A stretch of 64,000 bases of DNA from Poriferisphaera corsica (GTDB taxonomy: Bacteria > Planctomycetota > Phycisphaerae > Phycisphaerales > Phycisphaeraceae): contig NZ_CP036425.1 in assembly GCF_007747445.1 (NCBI RefSeq), positions 1,596,175 through 1,660,174 on the forward strand, written 5' to 3'. Position numbers and translations under genes: made by a program. How positions within the stretch are numbered: the stretch's first letter is position 1; each line of letters begins with the position of its first letter. Shown one piece after another: positions 44,668 through 53,713 of this stretch. A model generated the notes under the pieces. That model was not told the DNA's origin and made no database searches. It worked only from the letters and a program-made list of their open reading frames with translations.

Positions 44668-45690
44668 TTAGAGGCCGGGGTTGCCGGTTTCGACTGCCTT
44701 CTTGATCTCAGGTGGCAATTGCATGCCAAGCTCAAGGCCAAGATCTGACAGTTTACGCTTCACTTCGCGGAGTGAAGTCTTGCCGAACGAACGAACCTTC
44801 ATCAGGTCAGTCTCTGCGTATGCAACCAATTCTGCAACCGTTGCAGCTTTTGCTGACTCAAGGCAGTTGTTTGCACGGACAGACAAGTCTAATTCGCTGA
44901 CAGGCATCTGAAGCTTACGGATCAGTTCCTCATCAACACGAGCAGCTGCAGCAGCTTGCTCTGAAGCTGTTTCCTGGCCCAACTCGAAATACATCACGAA
45001 TGGGTTCAGGTGCTTACGCATGATCTTAGCGGCTTCAACCATGGCCATCTCAGGCGTCACAGTACCGTTTGTCCAGATCTCAAGCGTGAGTTTGTCGTAG
45101 TTGGTCTTTTGGCCCACACGCGTGTCATCGGTGCGGTAACGCACACGGGTAACAGGTGAGAAGTTCGCGTCAACCGGAATCACGCCGACTTCCTGATCCT
45201 TCGTACCATCGTACTGCTCGGAAGCAGGCATGTAGCCGCGGCCTTTTTCAACCGTGAATTCCATATCAAAGTCGATCTGCTTTGTCAGCGTAGCGATCAC
45301 TTTCTCTGGATTCTCAATCGTGATTGATGTATCTGCTTCGATCAGTTCAGCGGTAACTTCACCGGGGCCTTCCGCCTGCAGACGCATGGTGCGGGTTTCA
45401 TCACCTTCCATGTCAACGATGATGTCCTTGACGTTCAAAATAACGTCCGTGACATCTTCCATTACACCGTCAAGTGAGGAAAATTCGTGAGCAGCACCCT
45501 TGATTTTCACATTCGTGATCGCAGCACCTTCCAAAGAGGAAAGCAGGATGCGGCGAAGTGAGTTACCAATCGTCGTACCAAAACCACGCTCGAATGGCTC
45601 AACAGTAAATTTACCGTACGTGTCGGATGCGGTTGAATCTTCAAGATTCACGCGGTGAGGAAGTTCTAAACCTCTCCATCGGATTCGCAT
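44668..45690 (-). CDS. rpoA: RNA polymerase alpha subunit
   Basis: The 340-residue protein has both domains. Alpha NTD starts MRIRWRGLELP, contains FERGFGTTIGNSLRRILLSSLEGAA (assembly helix), and the CTD reads LDLSVRANNCLESAKAATVAELV and FGKTSLREVKRKLSDLGL, the UP-element and activator contact surface. The ATG at 45690 has GGAG with 7-base spacing. It follows rpsK after a terminator-like hairpin, with no rpsD between them, so it may have its own promoter. Confidence 0.96.
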   Translation of the reverse strand: MRIRWRGLELPHRVNLEDSTASDTYGKFTVEPFERGFGTTIGNSLRRILLSSLEGAAITNVKIKGAAHEFSSLDGVMEDVTDVILNVKDIIVDMEGDETRTMRLQAEGPGEVTAELIEADTSITIENPEKVIATLTKQIDFDMEFTVEKGRGYMPASEQYDGTKDQEVGVIPVDANFSPVTRVRYRTDDTRVGQKTNYDKLTLEIWTNGTVTPEMAMVEAAKIMRKHLNPFVMYFELGQETASEQAAAAARVDEELIRKLQMPVSELDLSVRANNCLESAKAATVAELVAYAETDLMKVRSFGKTSLREVKRKLSDLGLELGMQLPPEIKKAVETGNPGL

Positions 45691-45796
45691 ATCATGCTCC
45701 AATGATTCAGCAGATGTTATGAGGTAGTTGGCCGTGATTATCGCAATTCAGTTCTCTGCCGAATTAAACCAAATGCTTCTCTTCACGGGTAACAAA

Positions 45797-45830
45797 GAAA
45801 ACAACCCTACTCTCGTTAAAGAGCAGGGTG
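45797..45830 (-). terminator. Terminator-like hairpin between rpsK and rpoA
   Basis: Minus-strand stem ACCCTGCTCT/AGAGTAGGGT (one G-T pair) with a 6-base loop followed by TGTTTTCTTT. It lies directly after the rpsK stop at the place usually occupied by rpsD. Confidence 0.65.
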
Positions 45831-45841
45831 CGAATCGTTTA

Positions 45842-46219
45842 TTAGACGCGACGTTTCTTGCGTGGGCGGCAACCATTGTGAGGAATGGCAGTGTGATCTT
45901 CGATCGCTGTGATCTTGATACCAGCTGATTGAAGAGCAGTGGTTGCTGATTCGCGGCCAGGGCCTGCACCCTTGATGCGAACTTCAACTTCCTGAACACC
46001 CATCTTAGCAGCCTTTTGAGCCGCCTCTTCTGATGCACGCGTTGCGGCAAACGGGGTTGACTTACGTGAACCCTTGAAGCCGACTGCGCCAGCAGAACCC
46101 CAACAGATCGTTTCACCATTCATATCGGTGATCGTGATGATCGTGTTGTTGAAGGTGGATTTGATGTGGGCGATGCCACGTGAAACGTTACGACGTACTT
46201 TTTTCGTGCGCTTTGCCAT
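45842..46219 (-). CDS. rpsK: Ribosomal protein S11
   Basis: Small-subunit platform protein of 125 residues. It begins with a basic [13 protein letters not shown], then [33 protein letters not shown], and ends with the conserved [10 protein letters not shown] tail. The ATG at 46219 fits; an in-frame earlier start is not needed. GAGG lies about 11 bases upstream. It follows rpsM and precedes a terminator and rpoA. Confidence 0.97.
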   Translation of the reverse strand: MAKRTKKVRRNVSRGIAHIKSTFNNTIITITDMNGETICWGSAGAVGFKGSRKSTPFAATRASEEAAQKAAKMGVQEVEVRIKGAGPGRESATTALQSAGIKITAIEDHTAIPHNGCRPRKKRRV

Positions 46220-46444
46220 TTGGCTATTACCTCGAAAATTGCTTGCGTTGCCACTCTCCTGAATGAACAAAAGGCGGGCAACTCATCCTCGATTATGTAG
46301 AAACGCGACCCACAATGAGTCGCGCATCAATATTTTGTCTGCATGCAGTAAGCTTGTCAAATTCAAGCCGCATGTAATTCCAGCATTCCCAATATCTTGA
46401 GAACAGTATCCAGAAGCTTATGATTAGCTTCCAGAACCCGTGGA

Positions 46445-46828
46445 TTACTTCGCGCCCTTGATTGACTTCTTACCTGCAACCGTCTTCTTACGCCCCTTAC
46501 GGGTACGAGCATTCGTCTTCGTTCGCTGACCACGACAAGGAAGACCTGCACGGTGACGGTAGCCGCGGTATGAACGAATGTCACGTAAGCGTTGGATGTT
46601 CTGGCCGATTTGACGACGCAGTGCACCTTCAACAACGTAATTGTTCTCAATCAGGTTTGCTAACTGAGCGAGTTGGTCCTCGTTCAGTGTGTGTGCACGA
46701 ACCTGGCCGTCAATACCGGCTTCTTCGAGAATCAATTTGGCATGGTGGGGACCAACGCCGTAGATATACGTGAGTGAGATCCGGATTGGCTTATTATCCG
46801 GGATGTCAACACCGAGAATACGTGGCAT
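46445..46828 (-). CDS. rpsM: Ribosomal protein S13
   Basis: Small-subunit head protein of 127 residues. It starts PRILGVDIPDNKPIRISLTYIYG, contains GVGPHHAKLILEEAG, and the C-terminal basic extension HRAGLPCRGQRTKTNARTRKG that reaches the tRNA sites. Typical length for the family with a slightly longer basic tail. It lies upstream of rpsK on the same transcript after rpmJ. Confidence 0.97.
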   Translation of the reverse strand: MPRILGVDIPDNKPIRISLTYIYGVGPHHAKLILEEAGIDGQVRAHTLNEDQLAQLANLIENNYVVEGALRRQIGQNIQRLRDIRSYRGYRHRAGLPCRGQRTKTNARTRKGRKKTVAGKKSIKGAK

Positions 46829-46898
46829 GTTTAATTCCTCTTATCAATTCAAAACGGACGCGGATTATAGCAGAATCCGTCCGATTGTGTGCGGTTAA

Positions 46899-47012
46899 TT
46901 ACCCTTGGCGCTGCTTATGCTTTGGGTTTGTGCAAATCACGCGAACGACGCCTTTGCGACGCACGATCTTGCAGTTCTCACAGATACGCTTGACTGAAGC
47001 ACGTACTTTCAT
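46899..47012 (-). CDS. rpmJ: Ribosomal protein L36
   Basis: A 37-residue protein starting [10 protein letters not shown]. Cys11, Cys14, Cys27 and His32 form the zinc-binding CxxC...CxxxxH set, so this is the zinc-containing form. It ends KHKQRQG. It lies between infA and rpsM, the normal place. A GAGGT sequence lies just upstream of the ATG. Confidence 0.95.
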   Translation of the reverse strand: MKVRASVKRICENCKIVRRKGVVRVICTNPKHKQRQG

Positions 47013-47046
47013 AATTCACCTCAAGATGCCCTTAACAGGCTTTATC

Positions 47047-47262
47047 TTAGTGTCTATAGGTAATGCGGCCCTTCGACAGATCGTATGGACTGATCTCAAC
47101 AGTCACTCGGTCACCGGGAAGAATACGAATGTAGTGCATACGCATCTTTCCAGAGATATGAGCGATCATTTCATGATCATTTTCCAGCTTTACTCGAAAC
47201 ATTGCGTTAGGCAACGCCTCGAGAATCTCGCCATCAAATTGAAGTTTGTCTTCCTTGGCCAA
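47047..47262 (-). CDS. infA: Translation initiation factor IF-1
   Basis: A 71-residue OB-fold protein that binds the A site of the 30S subunit. It starts [19 protein letters not shown], contains [21 protein letters not shown] and ends [11 protein letters not shown], all near-universal. It lies between map and rpmJ. Confidence 0.97.
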   Translation of the reverse strand: MAKEDKLQFDGEILEALPNAMFRVKLENDHEMIAHISGKMRMHYIRILPGDRVTVEISPYDLSKGRITYRH

Positions 47263-47346
47263 GTTTTACCTCGTTTTTCTCACAGTTATGCGAGTTATCT
47301 TATCTCTACATCAGCACGCTGATGTTACTTACTTCCTTGTACAGGC

Positions 47347-48126
47347 TCAATTACCATCAGTCAGAGGCACAGCGCCGTCTTTCGTGATCGCAACCGTGTG
47401 CTCGTAGTGAGCAGATGGTTTCCCATCTAGTGTCACAACCGTCCAACCATCACGAAGTGTTTTCACTTCTTTTGTGCCCAGATTGCACATCGGCTCGACC
47501 GCCAAAACCAGTCCCTCGCGTAAATTAATGTCATTTCGCATCAATTCACGCGACACATAGTTCGGCACCTTCGGGTCTTCATGCATTTGTCTGCCAATAC
47601 CGTGGCCAACAAAATCCTGAACAACACCATAACCCTGCTTATCAGCATACCTTTGCATCAGTCGAGCGATCTGTGACCACTTCCGACCTGGCTTCATTTC
47701 ACTGATCGCCAGATTCAGGATGTGCTCCGTATCCTCACACAGTTTGCGTGTTTCAGGAGCGACATCCCCGACTAAAATCGTTACTGCTGCGTCTCCACAC
47801 CAGCCATCGATCTGTACGCCAACATCCAGCGAGATGATATCACCGTCTTTTACGACTGTTTCATCAGCGATCCCATGTACCACAACTTCATTCATGCTGA
47901 TGCATGCGTTGCTTGGGAACCCCTCGCCAGAGCGGTAGGTTGGATAATTGAGAAAGAGGTTTCGGGCACCCGCATCTTTAATCAGACGCCCTACTTCTTC
48001 ATCGAGATCCAGCAGTGTCACGCCTGGCTTGCAGATTTCTTCGATTCGACGATGAATCCGCTTCACTATGCGGCCGGCTGCACGCATTTTCTCGATTTCT
48101 TTGGGGGATTTCAGTACTACTGCCAT
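47347..48126 (-). CDS. map: Methionine aminopeptidase, type I
   Basis: Removes the starting Met from nascent proteins. The 259 residues contain the metal ligands in DGDIISLDVG (Asp), WCGDAAVT (Asp), GHGIGRQMHEDP (His) and FVAVEPMCN-type (Glu in VLAVEPMCN), ending with VVTLDGKPSAHYEHT (Glu, His). It lies between secY and infA. Normally adk sits just upstream of map; here the space holds a hairpin instead. Confidence 0.95.
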   Translation of the reverse strand: MAVVLKSPKEIEKMRAAGRIVKRIHRRIEEICKPGVTLLDLDEEVGRLIKDAGARNLFLNYPTYRSGEGFPSNACISMNEVVVHGIADETVVKDGDIISLDVGVQIDGWCGDAAVTILVGDVAPETRKLCEDTEHILNLAISEMKPGRKWSQIARLMQRYADKQGYGVVQDFVGHGIGRQMHEDPKVPNYVSRELMRNDINLREGLVLAVEPMCNLGTKEVKTLRDGWTVVTLDGKPSAHYEHTVAITKDGAVPLTDGN

Positions 48127-48280
48127 GGGGCTGTCCTCATGAATGGTCAGCCGACTGGCGAATCTGAAATCGTACCACGGCTGTACATCCTTGACAAGTC
48201 AAGCTTGCTTACGAATGAACGATTGTCTAATAGCCCATGAGTCTTCAGGAACTGTCTAGTCCGCCTTATTTTCAGCGATC

Positions 48281-48308
48281 TAGTTCTCTCGGCTTACCGA
48301 GAGAACTA
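48281..48308. repeat. Perfect 12-bp hairpin between secY and map
   Basis: TAGTTCTCTCGG pairs with CCGAGAGAACTA around a 4-base loop (48293-48296). No T run follows on either strand, so it is not a simple terminator; it may be a processing or stability element. Confidence 0.8.
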
Positions 48309-48401
48309 TTCCGGGGGGGATGAGTGCCGTGTTTGCGTGTTGGGGCTGAGTTTTCGATGTACTTCTTTGCAGGGCAGGGGCTTACAGCGATTTAAACCGC
48401 C

Positions 48402-49796
48402 TTAATGCCTAGCTCCGCGTATTTTCGGTCCCTTGCCATCGCCTTGAGCGAGGAAGCCAGGATAGTTACGCATCAGTAATTGAGCCTCGATCCGCTGCAC
48501 GAAGTCCAGCATCACGGAAACAACAATCAATAGACCCGTACCACCGAGGAACTGTGATACCCGGAAATCGACGTTCATTAAACCCGCCACAATGGTTGGG
48601 ATAATCGCGATCACTGCCAAGAAGCCAGCACCGACATATGTGATGCGCTCCATGACTGTTTCCAAATATTCAGCCGTACGTGGTCCCGGACGACGGCCCG
48701 GGATAAATGAGCCATGATCTCTTAGCTGATTAGCCATTTCCTTCGGCTGGAACTGAACCGTGGTCCAGAAGTAAGCGAAGAAGAAGATCATACCCACGAA
48801 TGCCAGCACATACAGGTAGCCCTGAAGGTTGGCAAAGTTTTCATTCAGAATCCGAACAACATACGCCCACCATACCGGGCTGTCGTTACCAACCGTGTTA
48901 TTGAGCAAACCAACCAGCATTGACGGGAAGATCATCAGTGACTGAGCAAAGATGATCGGCATCACGCCGCCGTGGTTCACTCGCAATGGCAAGTATGACT
49001 TCTGACCACCATACACGCGGCGACCGCGAGTGTGTTTCGCCTGCTGGATCGGGATGCGGCGCTGACCCTGTGTGATAATGATCGCACCAGCGACAACCGC
49101 GATAAACGCAGCCACTAGGAACACAACCGTCATCGGGCCATATTGAGCATCACCCGCGTTCAGCGAGAAACCATCATAAATCGTACCGATTGCTGCTGGC
49201 ATGCCTGCAATAATACCCGCCGTAATAATCAGCGAAATACCGTTACCGATGCCGTACTTATCAATCTGCTCCCCCAACCACATCAGGAATACCGTACCCG
49301 CGGTCAGACAGACAACGCCTGTGACCCAGAACAGTAAGCCACCAACATACTCTGGATAAACCAGTGGTGATGCACCAGACTGTAAGAATTTCAGCCAGAA
49401 AACTGACTGTACCAGACACAACGCAACCGTCGCGTACCGAGTATATTCTTGAATCTTTTGACGTCCCGCAGGCCCTTCCTTCTGAAGTGCCTTCAGTGGT
49501 TCCCAAACCGTACCCAGCAGCTGGAAAATAATCGCAGCTGAGATGTATGGCATGATCCCCAGACCAAAAATCGTTGATTGTGCTAGGTTACCACCGGTGA
49601 AAATACCCACATAGGCAATCAAGTTGCCCACCGCTCCGCCTTCTGCCTTTTCAGCCCATTCCTTCAGAGCGATCTGGTTGACGCCCGGGAGTGTGATGAA
49701 GAAGCCGATGCGATAAATCGCGAGCATCGCAAGCGTAAATAGTAGCTTGACTCTGAGTTCGCGGATTCGAAATATGTTGAAGAATGCTTGCAGCAT
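48402..49796 (-). CDS. secY: Preprotein translocase subunit SecY
   Basis: Central channel of the Sec translocon, ten membrane segments. The 464-residue protein has the expected order: RELRVKLLFTLAMLAIYRIG, LGIMPYISAAIIFQLL (first half), GIGNGISLIITAGI, and YPGFLAQGDGKGPKIRGARH at the end. The acidic/charged C-terminal loop QFQPKEMANQLRDHG between segments 8 and 9 is typical. It lies between rplO and map. Confidence 0.97.
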   Translation of the reverse strand: MLQAFFNIFRIRELRVKLLFTLAMLAIYRIGFFITLPGVNQIALKEWAEKAEGGAVGNLIAYVGIFTGGNLAQSTIFGLGIMPYISAAIIFQLLGTVWEPLKALQKEGPAGRQKIQEYTRYATVALCLVQSVFWLKFLQSGASPLVYPEYVGGLLFWVTGVVCLTAGTVFLMWLGEQIDKYGIGNGISLIITAGIIAGMPAAIGTIYDGFSLNAGDAQYGPMTVVFLVAAFIAVVAGAIIITQGQRRIPIQQAKHTRGRRVYGGQKSYLPLRVNHGGVMPIIFAQSLMIFPSMLVGLLNNTVGNDSPVWWAYVVRILNENFANLQGYLYVLAFVGMIFFFAYFWTTVQFQPKEMANQLRDHGSFIPGRRPGPRTAEYLETVMERITYVGAGFLAVIAIIPTIVAGLMNVDFRVSQFLGGTGLLIVVSVMLDFVQRIEAQLLMRNYPGFLAQGDGKGPKIRGARH

Positions 49797-50014
49797 GTGC
49801 TTTTCAATCCTGATGCGTCGTCTCTTGGAATTCCGGAAATTCTATCCCTCTCCCGTACAACCCTCTTTAGGCCTATGTAAATGGGAAAGGAGGGAGTTTA
49901 GGCCCTCCTGTCACTTTCATCTTTAGACCTGCTCATAGTTTAACGAATTTGAGCGATTCATGTGTAATTGTGGGATTGTGTTTGCCGTGGATTGTAGACG
50001 GGGCTGCTGCTGAT

Positions 50015-50464
50015 TTACTCAGCAACTGTGACCGAACCGCCAGCTTTCTCGATTTTCTCCGAAGCAGACTTGGAGAATTTCGCAGCCGTTACGTTCAGCT
50101 TCTTCGCAATGTCACCCTGACCAAGGATCTTCACCGGCAGCTTCGTGCTGCGGATCAGGCCAACCTTGACCAGCATGTCTGGATTGACTTCTGCACCATC
50201 GTCAAAACGAGCTTCGAGAGCTTTCGTATTCACGATTGAGAAGTGTTTACGGAAGTTTGCATTCGTAAACCCACGCTTAGCGACACGTCTAAACAGCGGC
50301 ATTTGACCGCCTTCGTGGGCACCATTATTGGAGTACCCTGAACGTGACCCGGCACCCTTATGCCCGCGACCGGCAGTCTTGCCAGTTCCGGACCCAGGAC
50401 CGCGGCCGACTCGCTTGCGCTTTTTGTGTGCGCCAACCTTTGCTGTAATCTCGTGGATCATCAT
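50015..50464 (-). CDS. rplO: Ribosomal protein L15
   Basis: Large-subunit assembly protein of 149 residues. It starts IHEITAKVGAHKKRKRVGRGPGS (family opening), contains GQMPLFRRVAKRGFTN, and ends ASEKIEKAGGSVTVAE. It lies between rpsE and secY. rpmD (L30), which usually sits between rpsE and rplO, is absent: only about 65 bases separate the two. Confidence 0.96.
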   Translation of the reverse strand: MMIHEITAKVGAHKKRKRVGRGPGSGTGKTAGRGHKGAGSRSGYSNNGAHEGGQMPLFRRVAKRGFTNANFRKHFSIVNTKALEARFDDGAEVNPDMLVKVGLIRSTKLPVKILGQGDIAKKLNVTAAKFSKSASEKIEKAGGSVTVAE

Positions 50465-50530
50465 GGTGATTTATCACTCCTGCTTTCAGAGCCTCGCTCC
50501 GATAAAGCTAATTAATCTTGTTCAATCGAA

Positions 50531-51256
50531 TTATTCGCTCTTGGTTTCTTCCGCAGGTGCGTCAGCCTTAGGAGCTGCTGCTGCCGGGGCTTCTGCCTTT
50601 GGAGCTTCTTGCTCGTTGCGACGTGGACGACGGCCACCCTTTTTACCACCGGGCTTCTTCTGCCCAACAGTGTTAACAGGTGCTTTCGCCTTCTCGGTTG
50701 CTCCAGCCGTGTCAGTTGCTTCTGACATGTACTTCTTCGAAGCATCGAGAATCTCGTCAACAGCAGTCTTCTCGAGTTTCACACCGCGAAGTGCTTCAAC
50801 ATCTGTACGAAGACGTAGTGCGAGCAAACCTTCAAGAACAGCCTTAGAAAGGTTCTTGTGATTGTTTGAACCGTAAGACTTCGTCAAACAGTCAACAACA
50901 CCAGCCATTTCCAATACCGCACGAACTGTCGCACCGGCAATAACACCGGTACCAGGTGCAGCAGGGATCAAACGTACGCTTGAAGCGCCGAATTTGCCCT
51001 GAACTGGGTGAGGAAGGGTACCTGCTTTAAGGATCACCTTCTTCATGTTCTTTTTAGCGTCTTTTTGTGCCTTTTCGATTGCAGCTGGCACGCCTGGGGC
51101 TTTGCCATAGCCGATGCCGACGGAACCGTTACGGTCACCGACAACAACCAATGCTGCGAAGGAGAAACGACGTCCGCCTTTAACGACAGTCGCGGTTCTA
51201 TAAATGCCCAGGGTGGTTGATTCCAGGGCTTGTGTTTCTGCTAATACTTCCGCCAT
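50531..51256 (-). CDS. rpsE: Ribosomal protein S5 with long Ala-rich tail
   Basis: Small-subunit protein involved in decoding accuracy. The core (about residues 14-175) contains TVVKGGRRFSFAALVVVGD and GVIAGATVRAVLEMAGV plus the DEILDASKKYMSEA end. Then comes an extra tail of about 60 residues, basic then Ala/Pro/Lys/Glu-rich (GQKKPGGKKGGRRPRRN, APAAAAPKADAPAEETKSE), making 241 residues against about 165 in E. coli. Tail purpose unknown. Confidence 0.96.
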   Translation of the reverse strand: MAEVLAETQALESTTLGIYRTATVVKGGRRFSFAALVVVGDRNGSVGIGYGKAPGVPAAIEKAQKDAKKNMKKVILKAGTLPHPVQGKFGASSVRLIPAAPGTGVIAGATVRAVLEMAGVVDCLTKSYGSNNHKNLSKAVLEGLLALRLRTDVEALRGVKLEKTAVDEILDASKKYMSEATDTAGATEKAKAPVNTVGQKKPGGKKGGRRPRRNEQEAPKAEAPAAAAPKADAPAEETKSE

Positions 51257-51280
51257 GTTCTTTCCTATCAGCCTTTGGTA

Positions 51281-51637
51281 TTAGAACTTCAGCCCAGCTT
51301 CACGAGCAGCGTCGGCAAGAGCCTTGACGCGACCGTGATAACGGAAGCCGTTTCGATCAAACTGAACTTTTTCAATGCCCGCAGCCTTGGCTTTTTCAGC
51401 AATATCCTTGCCGATTAGCTTTGCCGCTTCAACGTTGCCACCATTGCTGGCCTTCGCTGCGATCGAGCTGGTAGACACAAGTGTCTTACCCGCAAGGTCA
51501 TCAACGATCTGAGCATATGTGTGCTTCGCTGAACGGAAGATGCTGAGGCGTGGGTGATCCGCCGTGCCGATGACACGCTTGCGGATGCCGATCTTTCGGC
51601 GGGTGCGACGCAATGTTTTAAGTTTATTCTTTTCCAT
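51281..51637 (-). CDS. rplR: Ribosomal protein L18
   Basis: Binds 5S rRNA. 118 residues, typical length. It starts [21 protein letters not shown], contains [20 protein letters not shown] and ends [20 protein letters not shown]. It lies between rplF and rpsE. Confidence 0.97.
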   Translation of the reverse strand: MEKNKLKTLRRTRRKIGIRKRVIGTADHPRLSIFRSAKHTYAQIVDDLAGKTLVSTSSIAAKASNGGNVEAAKLIGKDIAEKAKAAGIEKVQFDRNGFRYHGRVKALADAAREAGLKF

Positions 51638-51697
51638 CTCTTACTCTCATCTTCAGGCGTCAGGTGCGCCTTACTGGTTGATGGTTGATATTCTGGT

Positions 51698-52243
51698 TTA
51701 GCTACCGAATGCTTTGCCTTGCTTACGCGTGACAACTTCGTTGAGGTAGCGAACGCCCTTACCGTTATATGGTTCAGGCTTACGGTGGGAACGACAAGCC
51801 GCGGCACATTCGCCAACTTTCTGCTTGTCCGCACCAGTAATCGCAATGTGCTGCTGCTGTTTAACTTCAACAGTCACACCCATTGGGATAGGCACGATTC
51901 GTGTGTCAGCATAACCCAAGTTCAGGTGCACTTCTTGCCCCTTCACCTGTGCCGACCAACCGACACCAACGATCTGCAATTCTTTTTTGTAACCCTTAGT
52001 CACACCTTCGATCATGTTAGCGATCAGTGTGCGGGTTGTGCCGTGCATTGACTTCGCAGCTCGAGAGTCATCGATGCGTTCCACAACGACTTCTTTTGCT
52101 TCTTCGTCAACTTTAACAGTCACTTCAGCACGGTGTGCGTATGTCAGGGTTGCATTACCCTTGCTAACGACAATGTCATTGCCGTTGAGCTTCACATTAG
52201 CGCCGTCTGTGATCGGGACTGCTTTTTTGCCGATTCTTGACAT
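51698..52243 (-). CDS. rplF: Ribosomal protein L6
   Basis: Large-subunit stalk-base protein of 181 residues in two similar domains. It starts SRIGKKAVPI, contains MHGTTRTLIANMIEGVTKGY and ends with the conserved KPEPYNGKGVRYLNEVV motif. It lies between rpsH and rplR. Confidence 0.97.
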   Translation of the reverse strand: MSRIGKKAVPITDGANVKLNGNDIVVSKGNATLTYAHRAEVTVKVDEEAKEVVVERIDDSRAAKSMHGTTRTLIANMIEGVTKGYKKELQIVGVGWSAQVKGQEVHLNLGYADTRIVPIPMGVTVEVKQQQHIAITGADKQKVGECAAACRSHRKPEPYNGKGVRYLNEVVTRKQGKAFGS

Positions 52244-52302
52244 TACTTATTCCTTTAAAGTCTGCATCCCATGCAGAGATTACGACTGAATAGTGACTCG
52301 CA

Positions 52303-52701
52303 CTACTCAACAATACAAATCAGTTCGCCACCGACGTTCTCAGTGCGTGCTTTACGGTCTGACATCACACCCTTAGGGGTGGAAACGATACAGATACCGA
52401 GGCCTGCGAGAGGACGTGGGAGATCACTCACCTTCTTGTACACACGACGGCCAGGCTTGGATTCACGAGTCATACTGTGGATCACTTGTTCGCCATTAGG
52501 GCCGTAGCGCAGGTCGAGTCGAAGAATACCTTGGCGGCCATCTTCAATGACATTAAAGTCATTGACATAGCCTTCCTCTTTAAGGACGCCAGCTATACCA
52601 CTACAGACTTTGCTGTTGCGGATATCAACGTTCTTCTTATTCGACCGAGCCGCGTTGCGGATTCGGGTGAGCATATCAGCGATAGGGTCGCTCAGAGACA
52701 T
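52303..52701 (-). CDS. rpsH: Ribosomal protein S8
   Basis: Central-domain small-subunit protein and, in E. coli, the spc operon repressor. 132 residues, starting SLSDPIADMLTRIRNAARSN and ending with the conserved LPRPLAGLGICIVSTPKGVM and MSDRKAR region. It lies between rpsN and rplF. Confidence 0.97.
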   Translation of the reverse strand: MSLSDPIADMLTRIRNAARSNKKNVDIRNSKVCSGIAGVLKEEGYVNDFNVIEDGRQGILRLDLRYGPNGEQVIHSMTRESKPGRRVYKKVSDLPRPLAGLGICIVSTPKGVMSDRKARTENVGGELICIVE

Positions 52702-52773
52702 CTACGTTCTCCAGAAATTCGCTGGTCAGTGGTTCGTTTATGTCCGAACCGGGGACTGACGATGGTGTTCGGT

Positions 52774-53043
52774 TTACCAGGAAGCCTTACGCATGCCGGG
52801 AATCTTGCCTTCTAATGCAAGCTTGCGAAGCATGTTACGGGAAATCTTAAACTTGCGATAATAGCCCTTGGTTCGGCCTGTCAACGCACACATATTTACC
52901 TGACGAGTCGGGCTGGCGTCGCGGGGCAGACGTGTCAAACCAACGTAGTCGCCTTCTTCCTTCATCTTCTTACGGATTTCAGCATACTTATCAATGGTTT
53001 TTTGCACGCGGGCATTGCGAGTATAAGTCGATTTCGAGGACAT
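52774..53043 (-). CDS. rpsN: Ribosomal protein S14, zinc-independent form
   Basis: Small-subunit head protein. It is 89 residues, the longer C-minus form lacking the zinc CxxC pairs (a single Cys is present in NMCALTGR). It ends TGRTKGYYRKFKISRNMLRK and KIPGMRKASW. It lies between rplE and rpsH. The zinc-free form contrasts with zinc-binding L36 in the same cluster. Confidence 0.96.
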   Translation of the reverse strand: MSSKSTYTRNARVQKTIDKYAEIRKKMKEEGDYVGLTRLPRDASPTRQVNMCALTGRTKGYYRKFKISRNMLRKLALEGKIPGMRKASW

Positions 53044-53088
53044 TTATCTCTCCAATCTTCGGCTTTCACCGAACGATTTTCTTATTCC

Positions 53089-53658
53089 TTAGTTACGCTT
53101 CTCTTTCTTAGCAAAGGGCATGCCAAGCTGCTTCAATACTTCACGGGATTGATCATCAGTTGAGTTTTTAAAGACCATCGTGATGTTCATACCGTGCGTG
53201 AACGATGCATTCGCCATATCAACTTCTGGGAAAATCGCTTGTTCTTGGATTCCGAAGTTGTAATTGCCGCGACCATCAAAGCTTTTGTCGCTAAGGCCAC
53301 GGAAGTCCTTAATTCGTGGAATCGAAAGATTGATCAAACGATCCAAGAACTCCCACATACGGTCACCGCGAAGTGTCACCATGGCACCGACTTCATAACC
53401 AGCACGAAGCTTAAAGTTAGAAACGGATTTCTTCGCCTTCTTCATTACAGGTGCCTGACCTGTAACCATAGCGAGCGTTTTGATGACCTGTTCACGAGCA
53501 GCTGGCTTAATCTTCGTGCCTTCAAGCTGCTTACCAAGACCGACACTCAGGACGATCTTTTCTAAACGAGGCAGAGCCATGATATTCTTCACGCCGAATG
53601 TTTCAGCGATCTTGGCTTTGATCTCGTCGTTGTATTGTACTTTAAGCCTGGGTTTCAT
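53089..53658 (-). CDS. rplE: Ribosomal protein L5
   Basis: Binds 5S rRNA and contacts tRNA. 189 residues: PRLKVQYNDEIKAKIAETFG, then MALPRLEKIVLSVGLG, LRAGYEVGAMVTLRG, and FPEVDMANASFTHGMNITMV near the end. It lies between rplX and rpsN. Confidence 0.97.
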   Translation of the reverse strand: MKPRLKVQYNDEIKAKIAETFGVKNIMALPRLEKIVLSVGLGKQLEGTKIKPAAREQVIKTLAMVTGQAPVMKKAKKSVSNFKLRAGYEVGAMVTLRGDRMWEFLDRLINLSIPRIKDFRGLSDKSFDGRGNYNFGIQEQAIFPEVDMANASFTHGMNITMVFKNSTDDQSREVLKQLGMPFAKKEKRN

Positions 53659-53713
53659 TGTTTTATCCTTGCTTGGCAGGGGTCAAGTACCGCTACCTGG
53701 ATGCGAAATTAAT

